49,735 nt of DNA from Granulicoccus phenolivorans DSM 17626 = NBRC 107789 = JCM 15570 (GTDB lineage Bacteria; Actinomycetota; Actinomycetes; Propionibacteriales; Propionibacteriaceae), in the NCBI RefSeq assembly GCF_000423085.1, contig NZ_AUHH01000031.1:1-49735 (forward strand). The letters run 5' to 3'. The stretch's first letter is position 1. The number at the start of each line of letters is the position of its first letter. Position numbers and translations under genes: made by a program. The notes beneath the pieces were generated by a model. That model searched no databases. It was not told the DNA's origin and saw nothing but the letters and a program-made list of their open reading frames with translations. Positions 33,981 to 43,763 of the stretch are shown here, piece after piece.

Positions 33981-34270
33981 CTTCCCGCGATGGATACTTC
34001 GCCCAGGGCCGTTGCCGCGACGGACTTGTTCATCGCGCGGGTCGACTTGCTTCCCGCTGCTGCTGCAGCAGTCGCGGGAGCATTGGTGAATCGCGGGGTC
34101 GGGGATCGCATCGCGGGAGGGTGCCGGCCCGAGTTATCCATCGCGGGAAGGGGCCGGCCCGAGCGATCCATCGCAGGAAGGTCCCCGCCCGAGCGATCCA
34201 TCGCGGGAAGGTGCCCGCCCGAGCGATCCATCGCGGGAAGCCTCTCGATGGGACGGACCTGTCGCGGAAG
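33981..34270. repeat. 30-bp tandem repeat array, core TCGCGGGA (locus 2)
   Basis: Cores begin at 34111, 34141, 34171, 34201 and 34231, exactly 30 bases apart, with a diverged one at 34262. The units share GCCCGAGCGATCCA before the next core. Loose cores lie at 34072 and 34091, and an inverted copy (CTTCCCGCGATGGA) lies at 33981. The inter-core sequence is different from locus 1 but internally uniform. Confidence 0.85.
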
Positions 34271-34333
34271 CGCTCGACCCGTCGCTGGCACCGCGCGAGG
34301 CGGCCAGGGGCCACCTGAGGCGCGCGGACGCCC

Positions 34334-35140
34334 TCAGCCCACGAAGCGAACCGAGCGAACGCTCAACTGCTTGTCCGCGGCGTTCGCGCAGGCCTGCAGC
34401 CCGGGCAGGGCGTACGCGGTCAGCCACCGGGTATTCGGCGGAATCACCTGGATCCCGTACGCCGGCACCGCCTGGCATCCCGACACCGCCGAGGTTCGCT
34501 TGATCCGGATCTCACTGGCGGCCCGCTCACCCGGACTCAGGGTGATCTGGTTGCCCTGATAGGTCCGATCCCGGGCCCCGTCGGCCCCGATCTGGCGACC
34601 GTCGGCGGCGACGAAATCGACCCCCGGGAAGCCCTTCATCGTGCACGCCGCCGAGCCGAGGTTCTGCAGCCACAACAGGTACGCATCGAAGTCGGCGCCA
34701 CTGGCCGCCGGGTCGGCGACCACCCACAGGGACAACTGCGCCTGCCCACACTCGCCCGCCGCGGCCGTGCCACTGCCCCCGGCAGCGTTGCCGCCAGCGC
34801 CACCCCCAGCACTCCCACCGCCGGTGGCCCGGCCGCCCGTCGCCGGCGGCTGCGTCGTGGGCCCGGGCGGCCCGGACGGTGCCGGTGCCTGCGGTTCCAG
34901 CTCGACATCCTGGCGCGGGGCCGGCGTACTCGGCTCGGCGGCCGGGGCGGTCGGTCGGTCCGCCGGTGTGACCGGGGCGATCGAAGCGGGCCCGGCGGGG
35001 TGCTCGCCGGCAGCCTGCGACGGGACCGCCCGGCCGGCATCGGTGCGTGAGCGGAGCACATCGAAGGGCGTGGTGCACGCCCCGAGTCCCAGGGACAGCA
35101 CGAGTGCTCCGATCACGCAACCACCGCGACTGACCACCAT
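34334..35140 (-). CDS. DUF4232-type lipoprotein
   Basis: A 268-residue secreted lipoprotein: signal sequence with lipobox LGAC (Cys22), a Pro/Ala/Gly-rich linker (about 35-128), then a ~140-residue domain with two to four Cys. The pattern LWLQNLGSAACTMKGFPGVDFVAADGRQIG is typical of DUF4232, an immunoglobulin-like fold found in actinobacterial envelope proteins. Function unknown. GGGGGA lies before the ATG. Confidence 0.85.
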   Translation of the reverse strand: MVVSRGGCVIGALVLSLGLGACTTPFDVLRSRTDAGRAVPSQAAGEHPAGPASIAPVTPADRPTAPAAEPSTPAPRQDVELEPQAPAPSGPPGPTTQPPATGGRATGGGSAGGGAGGNAAGGSGTAAAGECGQAQLSLWVVADPAASGADFDAYLLWLQNLGSAACTMKGFPGVDFVAADGRQIGADGARDRTYQGNQITLSPGERAASEIRIKRTSAVSGCQAVPAYGIQVIPPNTRWLTAYALPGLQACANAADKQLSVRSVRFVG

Positions 35141-35271
35141 GCGAGTCCCCCAACTTCATGGCTTAGCGCGGTATAACCCCCCGCTGCAGCATCCTTGCAC
35201 CGACTCTAGCGATCGGGCAAGGGAACCGGCTGTCCGACAATGCAAGGACTTGCGGCGCTAGGGTTTCTCGT

Positions 35272-36612
35272 ATGGCCGACTCCGCTGAAATCTTTGCCGC
35301 CGTCGAGCGGGAACTCCCGGGGGTCCGCGAGACCCTGGCCGAGCTGATCCGGATCCCGTCGATCAGTTCCGATCCCGACCATGTCGCCGATGTGCGGGCC
35401 AGCGCGGAGTTCGTCGCCCGGCAACTGCGCGAGGTCGGCTGCCCGGAGGTGGAGATCATCAGCGAAGGTGGCGGCAAGCCGGCCGTGCTCGGCCGCTTCC
35501 CGGCCCCGGCGGGCCAGCCGACGATCACGCTCTACTCCCACCACGACGTCCAGCCCACCGGACTCGAGGAGTCCTGGACCAGCGCCCCGTTCGATCCGAC
35601 CCAGCGCGGGGAACGCCTGTTCGCCCGCGGTGCCGCCGACGACAAGGGCGGCATCGGTGTCCACCTGGCCGCGCTGCGCGCCTGGGCCGGCAAACCCCCG
35701 ATCGGCGTCACGGTCTTCATCGAGGGGGAGGAGGAGATCGGCTCCCCGACCCTCGACCAGATTCTCGACAAGCACGGCGACAAGCTCGCCTGTGACGTCT
35801 TCCTGATCTGCGATTCCGGCAACTGGCAGGTGGGTACGCCCGCCTTCACCACCAGCCTGCGCGGCATGGGCGACATCACCGTCGAGGTCGCCACCCTCGA
35901 CCACGCGGTGCACTCCGGCCAGTACGGCGGGGTTGCCCCCGACGCGCTGATGACCCTGGTCCGCCTGCTGGCCACCCTGCACGACGACCGGGGCCGGGTC
36001 GCGGTCGCGGGGCTGACCAGTTCCGCCGGGCCCGAGCTCGACTACTCCGAGGAACGCGTCCGCGAGGAGATCGGCGTACTGGACGGGGTCGAGCTGATCG
36101 GCGACGGCTCGCTGACCGATCGGATGTGGATGAAGCCTTCACTGAGCATCATCGGCATCGACACCACCTCGGTCGCCAAGGCCTCCAACACCCTCATCCC
36201 GTCCGCGCGGGCCAAGATGAGCCTGCGGATCGCCCCCGGGCAGAGCGCCCCCGAGGCGATGCAACTGGTCGCCGATCACCTGCGGGCGCACGCCCCCTGG
36301 GGCGCTCGGGTCACGGTCACCCTGGGCGACTACGGCAACCCCTTCGTCACCCCGCTCACCGGCCCGTACGCCGGTACCGCCCGCCAGGTCTGGGCCGAGG
36401 CCTGGGGAGTGGAGCCGGTCGAAATGGGGCTCGGCGGCTCGATCCCGCTGGCCCAGGATTTCGCGGACCGCTTCCCGGCGGCTACCGTTCTTCTGACCGC
36501 CGTGGTGGACCCCGATTCGCGGATGCACGGCATCGACGAATCCCTGCATCTGGGCGACTTCGCGCGCGCGTGCCGGGCCGAAGCGCTGCTGCTGGGACGC
36601 CTGGCCCGCTGA
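35272..36612 (+). CDS. M20-family dipeptidase
   Basis: A 446-residue zinc peptidase. Metal ligands are visible in LYSHHDVQP, RGAADDKGG, EGEEEIGS (catalytic Glu pair), CDSGNW and the late His in SRMHGIDE. The central lid/dimerisation domain (about 195-350) has TSLRGMGDITVEV. It cleaves dipeptides or similar small amides in the cytoplasm. TAGGGT at 35259-35264 is 7 bases before the ATG: leaderless. Confidence 0.94.
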   Translation: MADSAEIFAAVERELPGVRETLAELIRIPSISSDPDHVADVRASAEFVARQLREVGCPEVEIISEGGGKPAVLGRFPAPAGQPTITLYSHHDVQPTGLEESWTSAPFDPTQRGERLFARGAADDKGGIGVHLAALRAWAGKPPIGVTVFIEGEEEIGSPTLDQILDKHGDKLACDVFLICDSGNWQVGTPAFTTSLRGMGDITVEVATLDHAVHSGQYGGVAPDALMTLVRLLATLHDDRGRVAVAGLTSSAGPELDYSEERVREEIGVLDGVELIGDGSLTDRMWMKPSLSIIGIDTTSVAKASNTLIPSARAKMSLRIAPGQSAPEAMQLVADHLRAHAPWGARVTVTLGDYGNPFVTPLTGPYAGTARQVWAEAWGVEPVEMGLGGSIPLAQDFADRFPAATVLLTAVVDPDSRMHGIDESLHLGDFARACRAEALLLGRLAR

Positions 36613-36632
36613 CCGAAGCCCTGGAGGAGCCC

Positions 36633-37631
36633 ATGCCCAAAACGCACGAGATCACGATCGTCGGGGGCGGCGTCGCAGGGTTGGCTCTGGCGGCGGCGCT
36701 GGACCCCGAACTGTGGCGGGTCACCATCTTCGAACAGCGCGAGAAGCTGCCGACCGTCGAATCCGCGATGGGCATGTGGCCGATCGCGCAGAAGGCGCTG
36801 GCGTACCTCGGCCTGCACGACCTGCTGAACGCGGCCGTCCCGTGCAAGAAGGTCGTCATCTCCACCGCCGACGGGCGCCCGCTGCTCGCCCTGCGGACCA
36901 ACATCAAACTGCTCACCCGACCCGCCCTGGCCCAGGCCCTGACCGACCGCCTGCCCGAGACCGTCAAGGTCGAGCATCTGCGGATCGTCGACATCGGCGA
37001 CCTGCCCGGCGACCTGGTGATCGGCGCCGACGGCGTCCACAGCCGGGTCCGGAAGTGGCACTGGGGCACCAACGCGCACGGCCTGGACACCTGGGTGGTC
37101 CGGGGCACCGCCGCGATCCCGCCGATGGTCGGCCGGCTCACCGAATGGTGGGGCGAGGGAATGCTGTTCGGGATGAGCCCGAACATGGGCGACTCCACCA
37201 ACTGGTACGCCACCGTCCGACAGAATCCCGGTCTGCCCGCCGAGGCGCTGGAGGAGATCCGATTCACCCATCGGGACTACCCCCGCGCGGTCCAGCGGGT
37301 GCTGGCGGCGACCGATCCGGAGCAGGCGGTCGTCCATCGCGTCTTCACCGCCCCGCTCACCACCTCCCTGGTCCGCGGTCGGGCGGTGCTCATCGGGGAC
37401 GCCGCGCACGGGATGACCCCGAACGTGGCCCGCGGCGCCTGCGAATCGCTGGTCGACGCGGTCACCCTGGCCCACGAACTGAACAATCGCGGGATCCACG
37501 ACGGGCCGAAGGCGTACCAGCGCCAGCGCCTGGTCCGGGGCCAGGGGGTCCGGGTCGGTGCCTCGCTGATGACCGCGGTGCAGCAGTCGCCCACCCTGCA
37601 CAAGATCGCGGGGGTCTTCGGCCCGAGCTGA
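36633..37631 (+). CDS. FAD-dependent monooxygenase
   Basis: A 332-residue flavoprotein hydroxylase of the PHBH/UbiH type. The FAD sites are IVGGGVAGLALAAAL (8-22) and VLIGDAAHGMTPNVARGACESLVDA, and the DG-type block is VIGADGVHSRVRKW. Shorter than most relatives (about 380-400), mainly in the middle. It starts 20 bases after the dipeptidase stop with a GGAGGAG site, so the two are probably cotranscribed. Substrate unknown. Confidence 0.9.
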   Translation: MPKTHEITIVGGGVAGLALAAALDPELWRVTIFEQREKLPTVESAMGMWPIAQKALAYLGLHDLLNAAVPCKKVVISTADGRPLLALRTNIKLLTRPALAQALTDRLPETVKVEHLRIVDIGDLPGDLVIGADGVHSRVRKWHWGTNAHGLDTWVVRGTAAIPPMVGRLTEWWGEGMLFGMSPNMGDSTNWYATVRQNPGLPAEALEEIRFTHRDYPRAVQRVLAATDPEQAVVHRVFTAPLTTSLVRGRAVLIGDAAHGMTPNVARGACESLVDAVTLAHELNNRGIHDGPKAYQRQRLVRGQGVRVGASLMTAVQQSPTLHKIAGVFGPS

Positions 37632-37665
37632 GCCGACCCGGGCCCCCCGGATGTGGGACTGCCGA

Positions 37666-37687
37666 CCTCTGGCCCTGAAAGCAGAGG
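37666..37687. promoter_or_regulatory. Dyad CCTCTG-N10-CAGAGG before the lipase-caspase operon
   Basis: A perfect 6-base stem immediately upstream of the -10 TAGCGT (37694-37699), which lies 6 bases before the ATG at 37706. It could be an operator overlapping the -35 or the terminator of the monooxygenase gene. Confidence 0.4.
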
Positions 37688-37705
37688 GCTGCGTAGCGTT
37701 GTGCT

Positions 37706-39145
37706 ATGGGGGAAGGCGTGGTAGGGGCGCGGGTCCGCCCGGCGGTGTCGCCGGATGCGGTGGTGATTGTTCCCGGCATCATGGGGAGCAAGCTGGAAGA
37801 CGATCACGGCACTATCTGGGGTGCCGATGACCTGCCCTGGTACGCCCGGGTGTGGACCAGGAAGACGACCGAACTGCCCCGGCTGGGGCTGGACGCGGCC
37901 GAACAGCGCGGCGAGTACGGCCGGGTCCGGGCGACCGGGCTGCTGAAGCTTCCGGCCTGGGCGCCGATCCTGCGCGGTTTCGAGCCGTACACCGATCTGC
38001 GCCGGGGGATCGATCAGGTCGTCGTCGACCCCGCGGCGGTGCTGGAGTTCGCCTACGACTGGCGGCTGCCGGTGGCGTACAACGGGGTCGCGCTGCAGCA
38101 GGCGGCTGCCGCGCACCTGGCCCGGTGGCGGCAGCACCCGGCGTACCAACGCTTCCGCGCCGAACTGCCCGAGGCCCGCGAGCCCCGGCTGGTCCTGGTC
38201 GCGCACTCGATGGGCGGCATGGTGGTCCGCGCCATGCCGGACCCGGCCGAGGTTCGCGCCACCATCACCCTCGGTACGCCGCTGGACGGCGCCGCACAGG
38301 CGGCCCTGATCATGAACACCGGCAAAGGGGCGCCGTTCCCGTTGCCCCAGCAACAACTCAAGCAGGTCGGCGTGACGATGCCCGGGCTGTACGACCTGCT
38401 GCCGATGTACCGCTGCCTGGAGTCCGCGGACCCGACCCAGGACCCGGTCCGGCTGACCCCCGAGGTCGTGGCGACACTGGGCGGGAGCGCCGACCTGGCC
38501 GCGACCGCGATCGCCGCGCACGACCGGGTTCGGGGGCGTGTGCTGCCGGGCGTCCACCACGCCCTGGTGGGGATCCAGCAGCCGACCCCGTCCACGCTGA
38601 CTCTGTCCGGCGGGCAGGTGACGGGTCGGGCGTACAGCTTCGAGGTGACCGCGGACGGCACCCTGGCCCGCGACAACCACGGCGACCTGGTCCGGGTCGA
38701 GCGGCACGGGGACGGCACGGTCCCGTACAATTCGGCCCAGCCGGTCGGTGCCACGGCGGCCACGCTGGCCCAGCAGCACGGTCCGATCGCGAAATCCGAC
38801 GAGTCGATCCGGATGGTGCAGACCATCCTGCGGGAGACCGACCAGGGGCCGCGGCTGGGGGAGAGCCGGTTCGGGTTCGAGCTGCCCGATGTGGTCGCGG
38901 TCGGCACCCCGGTCCCGGTCGCGCTGACCGGGGTCACCGGGCCCGGCGATGTGTCGGTGGTGCTGTTCGACCAGGACAACCGGGTGATCGACGAACCCGG
39001 AGTGCGCTACGACCGGGCGCAGGACTGCTTCCAGGTGACGCTGAATCTGCCCACGCCCGGCATCCACCAGCTCAAGGTGGACGGCGGCGGCCAGTCCGCG
39101 ATCACCCAGCGCTGCCTGGCGTACCGGCCCGAGGAGGAGTCATGA
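37706..39145 (+). CDS. LCAT-like alpha/beta hydrolase (lipase family)
   Basis: A 479-residue hydrolase. VPGIMGSKL (22-30) is the oxyanion loop and FAYDWR (115-120) the signature of the lecithin:cholesterol acyltransferase group. AHSMGG (166-171) holds nucleophile Ser168, and RHGDGTVPYNSA holds a likely acid residue. The last ~100 residues look like a beta-sandwich (GVTGPGDVSVVLFDQDN). No signal peptide, so it acts inside the cell, unlike secreted lipases. Leaderless start after TAGCGT. Its stop overlaps the caspase-like gene by ATGA, implying a working pair; membrane-lipid attack is an attractive guess for its effect. Confidence 0.88.
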   Translation: MGEGVVGARVRPAVSPDAVVIVPGIMGSKLEDDHGTIWGADDLPWYARVWTRKTTELPRLGLDAAEQRGEYGRVRATGLLKLPAWAPILRGFEPYTDLRRGIDQVVVDPAAVLEFAYDWRLPVAYNGVALQQAAAAHLARWRQHPAYQRFRAELPEAREPRLVLVAHSMGGMVVRAMPDPAEVRATITLGTPLDGAAQAALIMNTGKGAPFPLPQQQLKQVGVTMPGLYDLLPMYRCLESADPTQDPVRLTPEVVATLGGSADLAATAIAAHDRVRGRVLPGVHHALVGIQQPTPSTLTLSGGQVTGRAYSFEVTADGTLARDNHGDLVRVERHGDGTVPYNSAQPVGATAATLAQQHGPIAKSDESIRMVQTILRETDQGPRLGESRFGFELPDVVAVGTPVPVALTGVTGPGDVSVVLFDQDNRVIDEPGVRYDRAQDCFQVTLNLPTPGIHQLKVDGGGQSAITQRCLAYRPEEES

Positions 39146-40923
39146 CCACCGACGAACTGACCCCCGCGGCCGCGGCCGCGGACGCAGCGGCCCCCGGGGC
39201 CGGGCACGAGATCGAGCTGTACGCCTTCGACTTCGACACCTTCGACCACTTCCCGGCGATCGACGCGGCGGCCGAGGTCACGGCAGTGGCGGACCTGCTG
39301 GCCGACTTCGGGGTCTGCACCAAGCGCCCCTGGGCCGAGCCGATGCCGAGCCGCGGCGGTGATGCGGTCAACCAACGCTTCGCCGACTGGGGGATCGCGA
39401 ACGGTCCGACCATCCTCTACTGGGTCGGGCACGGTTGGGCCCGCGGCCGGCAGGCCGCCGCCCTGGCCCACGCCCGCAGCCCGGAGTCGGTGGAGGAAAT
39501 GGGCGTCACCCCGGCCGCGATGGGTGCGGCCATCGCCAACTGGGAGGCCCGGGCGCCGGAGGACGCGTGGTTGCTGGTGATCATCGAGGCCTGCAAGTCC
39601 GGCACCTTCATCAGCAACCTGGTCAGCGTGATGGAGGAGAAGGAGGGACCCAACCAGATCGCCTTCCTGGCCGCCGCGAACGACTCCTCGGCCAACCTCG
39701 GCGAACTGCGCCGCGCGCTGGAACAGGTGCTGCAGCACACCTTCGCCCGCGACGACGAGATCCCGGTCGACGATCTGGTCGACGAGCTGACCGGCACCAT
39801 CCACAGCAAGCGCCGCTTCCTCGACATCGACAAGAACGCGCGCCTGGTCCGGATCCACCGCCTGACCGAGGCGACCCGGACCCCGGTGGAGGCGTCGCCG
39901 GTTGACCCGAACCAGGTCCTGGGCGCCGCCCGCGAGGCCGTTCTGGACCGGCTGGACCGGACCGGGTACGTCGTGGTGTCCGGCCCGCCCGGCGGTGGAA
40001 AGTCCTCACTGCTGCGCGATGTGGCCGCCACCGAGGACCGGGTGGACGCCGGCTTCAGCGTGGCCGGGCTGAACGCCGAGGAGACCCAGCGGCTGGTCGA
40101 TCGACACACCAGCGGCCCCGGCCACACCCGGCTGATCGTCGACGGGGTGGATCGGGCCGCCGACCCGCCGGCGGTCGCCCGGGTGCTGCGCCAGGTGGGC
40201 CACCGCGCCGATGTCGACCTGGCCGTCGGCACCCGTCCCGAGCTGTACGCCGAACTGGGCGTCGCACCGGGCGAGGTGATCCGGGTGCAGTGCGACACCG
40301 ACCTGATCCGCACCTCGATCACCGACGGCCTCGCCCCGCTGGTCGCCGCGGGGGAGCTCACCGCCGCGCAGGTGGCCGCGGTCACCACGGACGTGCTGGG
40401 CGCCGAGCAGGAGATCCTGTATGCCCGCCTCGTCGTCCACGAGATCCTCGCCCGGCCGCGGCTGGCCCGCGAGGGAGCCGTGACCCAGGCGCTCGGGCGT
40501 ACCCCCACCGCGGTCTTCGCCAAGGCGGTCGCCCGGCTGCGCAGCAACAACCGGGCGGTCCGGCCGCTGTTCACCGCGCTGGCGCTGTCCCGCGGCGGCG
40601 GACTGCCGATCCGGGACGGGGTCTGGGCCGCGGTCGGCTCGGCGATCGCCCGCCGCACCATCTCCCCCACCGCGGTACATCGCTTCGTGGCCGAGGCCGG
40701 CCCGTACCTGGCCAGTGCCTCCCGTGACCGGCAGACGGTCTACCGGCTCGACCAGCGCACCTACGTCGACTATCTGGCCCGCGACCCCGCCCAGGTTCGG
40801 GAGTACCAGCTGCGGATCGCGCACCGGGGCGAGGCGGAGCTGGCGCGGGCCCAGGGGCATCGGGTCAACCCGTACTGGATTCATCACCTGGCCGACCACT
40901 GGGCGGCCGCCGAAGGGTGGTAG
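39142..40923 (+). CDS. Caspase-like peptidase fused to a NACHT/STAND-type NTPase
   Basis: A 593-residue two-domain protein. Residues 22-235 are a caspase/C14-like domain with the His block YWVGHGW (His97) and the Cys block IIEACKSG (Cys151). Residues 255-480 are a P-loop NTPase: GPPGGGKS (281-288), LIVDGVDRA (331-339) and AVGTRPE (362-368), the last being the STAND/NACHT-type sensor. The end (about 490-593) looks like winged-helix or helical repeats, but the long sensor repeats common in such proteins are missing. The combination is typical of regulated cell-death or phage-defence proteins. Translation is coupled to the lipase gene through ATGA with GAGGAGG upstream. Confidence 0.88.
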   Translation: MTTDELTPAAAAADAAAPGAGHEIELYAFDFDTFDHFPAIDAAAEVTAVADLLADFGVCTKRPWAEPMPSRGGDAVNQRFADWGIANGPTILYWVGHGWARGRQAAALAHARSPESVEEMGVTPAAMGAAIANWEARAPEDAWLLVIIEACKSGTFISNLVSVMEEKEGPNQIAFLAAANDSSANLGELRRALEQVLQHTFARDDEIPVDDLVDELTGTIHSKRRFLDIDKNARLVRIHRLTEATRTPVEASPVDPNQVLGAAREAVLDRLDRTGYVVVSGPPGGGKSSLLRDVAATEDRVDAGFSVAGLNAEETQRLVDRHTSGPGHTRLIVDGVDRAADPPAVARVLRQVGHRADVDLAVGTRPELYAELGVAPGEVIRVQCDTDLIRTSITDGLAPLVAAGELTAAQVAAVTTDVLGAEQEILYARLVVHEILARPRLAREGAVTQALGRTPTAVFAKAVARLRSNNRAVRPLFTALALSRGGGLPIRDGVWAAVGSAIARRTISPTAVHRFVAEAGPYLASASRDRQTVYRLDQRTYVDYLARDPAQVREYQLRIAHRGEAELARAQGHRVNPYWIHHLADHWAAAEGW

Positions 40924-41014
40924 TCACCCGGAGGAGCAGCAGGGACCGGCCCAGCAGGACCGGCAGGAGTGGACGAATCGGCCGGCGACGCACGGCGCGA
41001 GTAGGGTGGTCGTT

Positions 41015-42502
41015 GTGCTACGCCCTGACGGTCAGCCCGACCAGCTCGACTCCGACGCGCTCGCGATCACCGAAAATCTCGCCCGGGACGACAAGGGGCA
41101 GGACGAATGCGGTGTCTTCGGCGTCTGGGCCCCCGGGGAGGAAGTCGCCAAACTGACCTTCTTCGGCCTGTTCGCGCTGCAGCACCGGGGGCAGGAATCG
41201 GCCGGCATCTCGGTGTCCAACGGCAAACAGATCATGGTCTTCAAGGACATGGGTCTGGTCTCCCAGATCTTCGACGAAGCGACCCTGAACTCGCTCAACG
41301 GGCACCTGGCGGTCGGCCACACCCGCTACTCGACCACCGGCGCCTCGGTCTGGCACAACGCGCAGCCGACCTTCCGGTCCACCGCGCACGGCGGCCTGGC
41401 GCTGGCCCACAACGGCAACCTGACCAACACCGGCGAGCTCGAGGCCTGGCTGCACGAACGCAACGCCACCGTCGAGGTGCCACACAAGAACCGGATGGAC
41501 TCCTCCTCCGACACCGCGATCCTGGCCACACTGCTGTCCACCTTCACCGATCGCAGCCTGGAGGAAGCGGCCGCCACGGTGCTGCCCCGGCTGGTCGGCG
41601 CGTTCTGCCTCACCTTCATGGACGAACACACGCTGTACGCCGCCCGCGACCCCTGGGGGGTTCGGCCGTTGGTGCTCGGGCGGCTCAGCAACGGCTGGGT
41701 GGTGGCCTCGGAGACCGCCGCGCTGGACATCGTCGGCGCCAGCTTCATCCGGGAGGTCGAGCCGGGTGAGTTGATCATGATCGACGCCGACGGGTTGCGC
41801 TCGCGGCGCTTCGCCGAGGCCGAACCCAAGGGCTGCATCTTCGAGTACGTCTATCTGGCCCGCCCCGACACCACCATCGCCGGGCGCCGGGTGCACGCGG
41901 TGCGGATGGAGATCGGCCGCCGGCTGGCCCGGGAGTTCCCGGTGGATGCCGATCTGGTGATTCCGGTGCCCGAATCCGGCATCCCGGCCTCTCTGGGGTA
42001 CGCCGAGGAGTCGAAGATCCCCTACGGCATCGGGCTGGTCAAGAACGCCTACGTCGGACGGACCTTCATCCAACCCTCGCAAACCATCCGGCAACTCGGC
42101 ATCCGGCTCAAGCTGAACCCGCTGCAGCACGTGATCGCCGGCAAGCGGCTGGTCGTGGTCGACGACTCGATCGTGCGCGGCAACACCCAGCGCGCGCTGA
42201 TCCGGATGCTGCGGGAGGCCGGCGCCGCCGAGGTGCATGTGCGGATCTCCTCGCCGCCGGTGGAGTGGCCCTGCTTCTACGGCATCGACTTCGCCACCCG
42301 GGCCGAGCTGATCGCGCCCGGGCTGGAACTCGATGAGATCTGCCGTTCGATCGGTGCCGACTCGCTGGGCTACGTCAGCCTGCCCGGCATGGTCGAGGCC
42401 ACCGGCGTACCCGGTAACCAGCTGTGCACCGCCTGTTTCTCCGGCGAGTATCCGATCGCTCCGCCCGACGAATCCTTCCTGGAAGAGGCCATCAGTGACT
42501 GA
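41015..42502 (+). CDS. purF: Amidophosphoribosyltransferase
   Basis: A 495-residue enzyme for the first committed step of purine synthesis (PRPP plus glutamine gives phosphoribosylamine). A ~31-residue propeptide precedes Cys32 in ECGVFGVW, the nucleophile exposed by self-cleavage. The glutaminase block has HTRYSTTG and HNGNLTN; the PRPP loop is VVVDDSIVRGNT; cysteines near CFYGID and CTACFSGEYP fit the Fe-S type. The start is GTG 41015, 7 bases after TAGGGT (41002-41007): leaderless. It overlaps purM by 8 bases. Confidence 0.97.
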   Translation: MLRPDGQPDQLDSDALAITENLARDDKGQDECGVFGVWAPGEEVAKLTFFGLFALQHRGQESAGISVSNGKQIMVFKDMGLVSQIFDEATLNSLNGHLAVGHTRYSTTGASVWHNAQPTFRSTAHGGLALAHNGNLTNTGELEAWLHERNATVEVPHKNRMDSSSDTAILATLLSTFTDRSLEEAAATVLPRLVGAFCLTFMDEHTLYAARDPWGVRPLVLGRLSNGWVVASETAALDIVGASFIREVEPGELIMIDADGLRSRRFAEAEPKGCIFEYVYLARPDTTIAGRRVHAVRMEIGRRLAREFPVDADLVIPVPESGIPASLGYAEESKIPYGIGLVKNAYVGRTFIQPSQTIRQLGIRLKLNPLQHVIAGKRLVVVDDSIVRGNTQRALIRMLREAGAAEVHVRISSPPVEWPCFYGIDFATRAELIAPGLELDEICRSIGADSLGYVSLPGMVEATGVPGNQLCTACFSGEYPIAPPDESFLEEAISD

Positions 42503-43580
42503 CCTGAACCAAGACAAGCAGCACACCGGGGACCAGCGCAGCGCGTACGCCGCGGCCGGGGTCGACATCGAGGCCGGTGACCGAGCCGTGGCGCTGATGA
42601 AGGAGTCGGTCGCCCGGACCCGGCGCCCCGAGGTGATCGGCGGGCTGGGCGGGTTCGCCGGATTCTTCGACGCCTCCGCGCTGGCGGCGTACCAGCAGCC
42701 GGTGCTGGCCACCTCCACCGACGGGGTCGGCACCAAGGTGGCGATCGCCCAGGCGATGGACGTGCACGACACCATCGGCTTCGACCTGGTCGGGATGCTC
42801 GTCGACGACCTGGTGGTCTGTGGCGCCGAGCCGCTGTTCCTGACCGACTACATCGCCTGCGGGAAGCTGGTGCCCGAGCGGATCGCCGCGATCGTCAAGG
42901 GTATCGCCGACGCCTGCGTGGTCGCCGGCTGCGCCCTGCTCGGCGGGGAGACCGCGGAACATCCCGGGCTGCTGGGGGCCGATGAGTACGACGTCGCCGG
43001 GGCCACCACCGGCGTGGTCGAGCGATCCCGGATCATCGGGGCCGATCGGGTCCGCGAGGGCGATGCGATCGTGGCGATGGAATCTTCGGGGCTGCATTCC
43101 AACGGCTACTCCCTGGTCCGGCACGTGCTCTTCGAGCGCGCCGGCTGGGCCCTGGACCGCGAGGTGCCCGAACTGGGCGGCCCGCTCGGCCCGGTCCTGC
43201 TCACCCCGACCAAGGTGTACGCCCAGGACTGCCTGGCGCTGCTCGACGCCGTCGAGGTGCACGCGATGAGCCACATCACCGGGGGCGGCCTGGCCAACAA
43301 CCTGGCCCGGGTGCTGCCGGCGACGCTGTCCGGCCGGATCGATCGCGGCACCTGGACGCCGGCACCGATCTTCGACCTGATCCGCACCCTCGGGGAGATC
43401 TCGGTCCCCGACATCGAGGCCACCCTCAACATGGGCGTCGGGATGGTCGCGATCACCGCCCCGCAGGCCGCTGCGGAGGCCGTACGCACGCTGGCCGGGC
43501 GCGGGATCAAGGCCTGGGTGGCCGGTGAGATCGTGGCCGGTGACGGCACCGTCGAACTCTCCGGGGGGCATGCCGGCTGA
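42495..43580 (+). CDS. purM: Phosphoribosylformylglycinamidine cyclo-ligase (AIR synthetase)
   Basis: A 361-residue ATP-using enzyme of purine synthesis, converting FGAM to AIR. Family marks are YAAAGVDIEAGDRAV, STDGVGTKVAIA, DLVGMLVDDLVVCGAEPLFLTDYIACG and LLGGETAEHPG. The GTG start at 42495 lies inside the end of purF, giving translational coupling; this is the usual actinobacterial pair. Confidence 0.97.
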   Translation: MTDLNQDKQHTGDQRSAYAAAGVDIEAGDRAVALMKESVARTRRPEVIGGLGGFAGFFDASALAAYQQPVLATSTDGVGTKVAIAQAMDVHDTIGFDLVGMLVDDLVVCGAEPLFLTDYIACGKLVPERIAAIVKGIADACVVAGCALLGGETAEHPGLLGADEYDVAGATTGVVERSRIIGADRVREGDAIVAMESSGLHSNGYSLVRHVLFERAGWALDREVPELGGPLGPVLLTPTKVYAQDCLALLDAVEVHAMSHITGGGLANNLARVLPATLSGRIDRGTWTPAPIFDLIRTLGEISVPDIEATLNMGVGMVAITAPQAAAEAVRTLAGRGIKAWVAGEIVAGDGTVELSGGHAG

Positions 43581-43763
43581 CCTTCCCTGCGACCCCTCAC
43601 CCCGCGTACCGCGACCGCACCGAATCACCGACCTGCGGCGATGGCACGCTGGGCGGACCGTGGTTGGCCCAGCGCATTTCATTGGGTAGCCTAGGCGGCA
43701 CGACATTAACCATCATTGACCGCGGCTAGCCCGCAGGCAGACGAGTGCGAGGGGGTCGACCCA

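Noticed and set aside
33434-34333. Insertion sequence or small genes after the helicase-sigma gene
   Set aside because: No transposase-like frame; open frames on both strands are shadows of repeats.
37852-39141. A longer start for the caspase-NACHT protein
   Set aside because: The extra part is low-complexity shadow of the lipase gene; GAGGAGG and ATG at 39142 give the real start.
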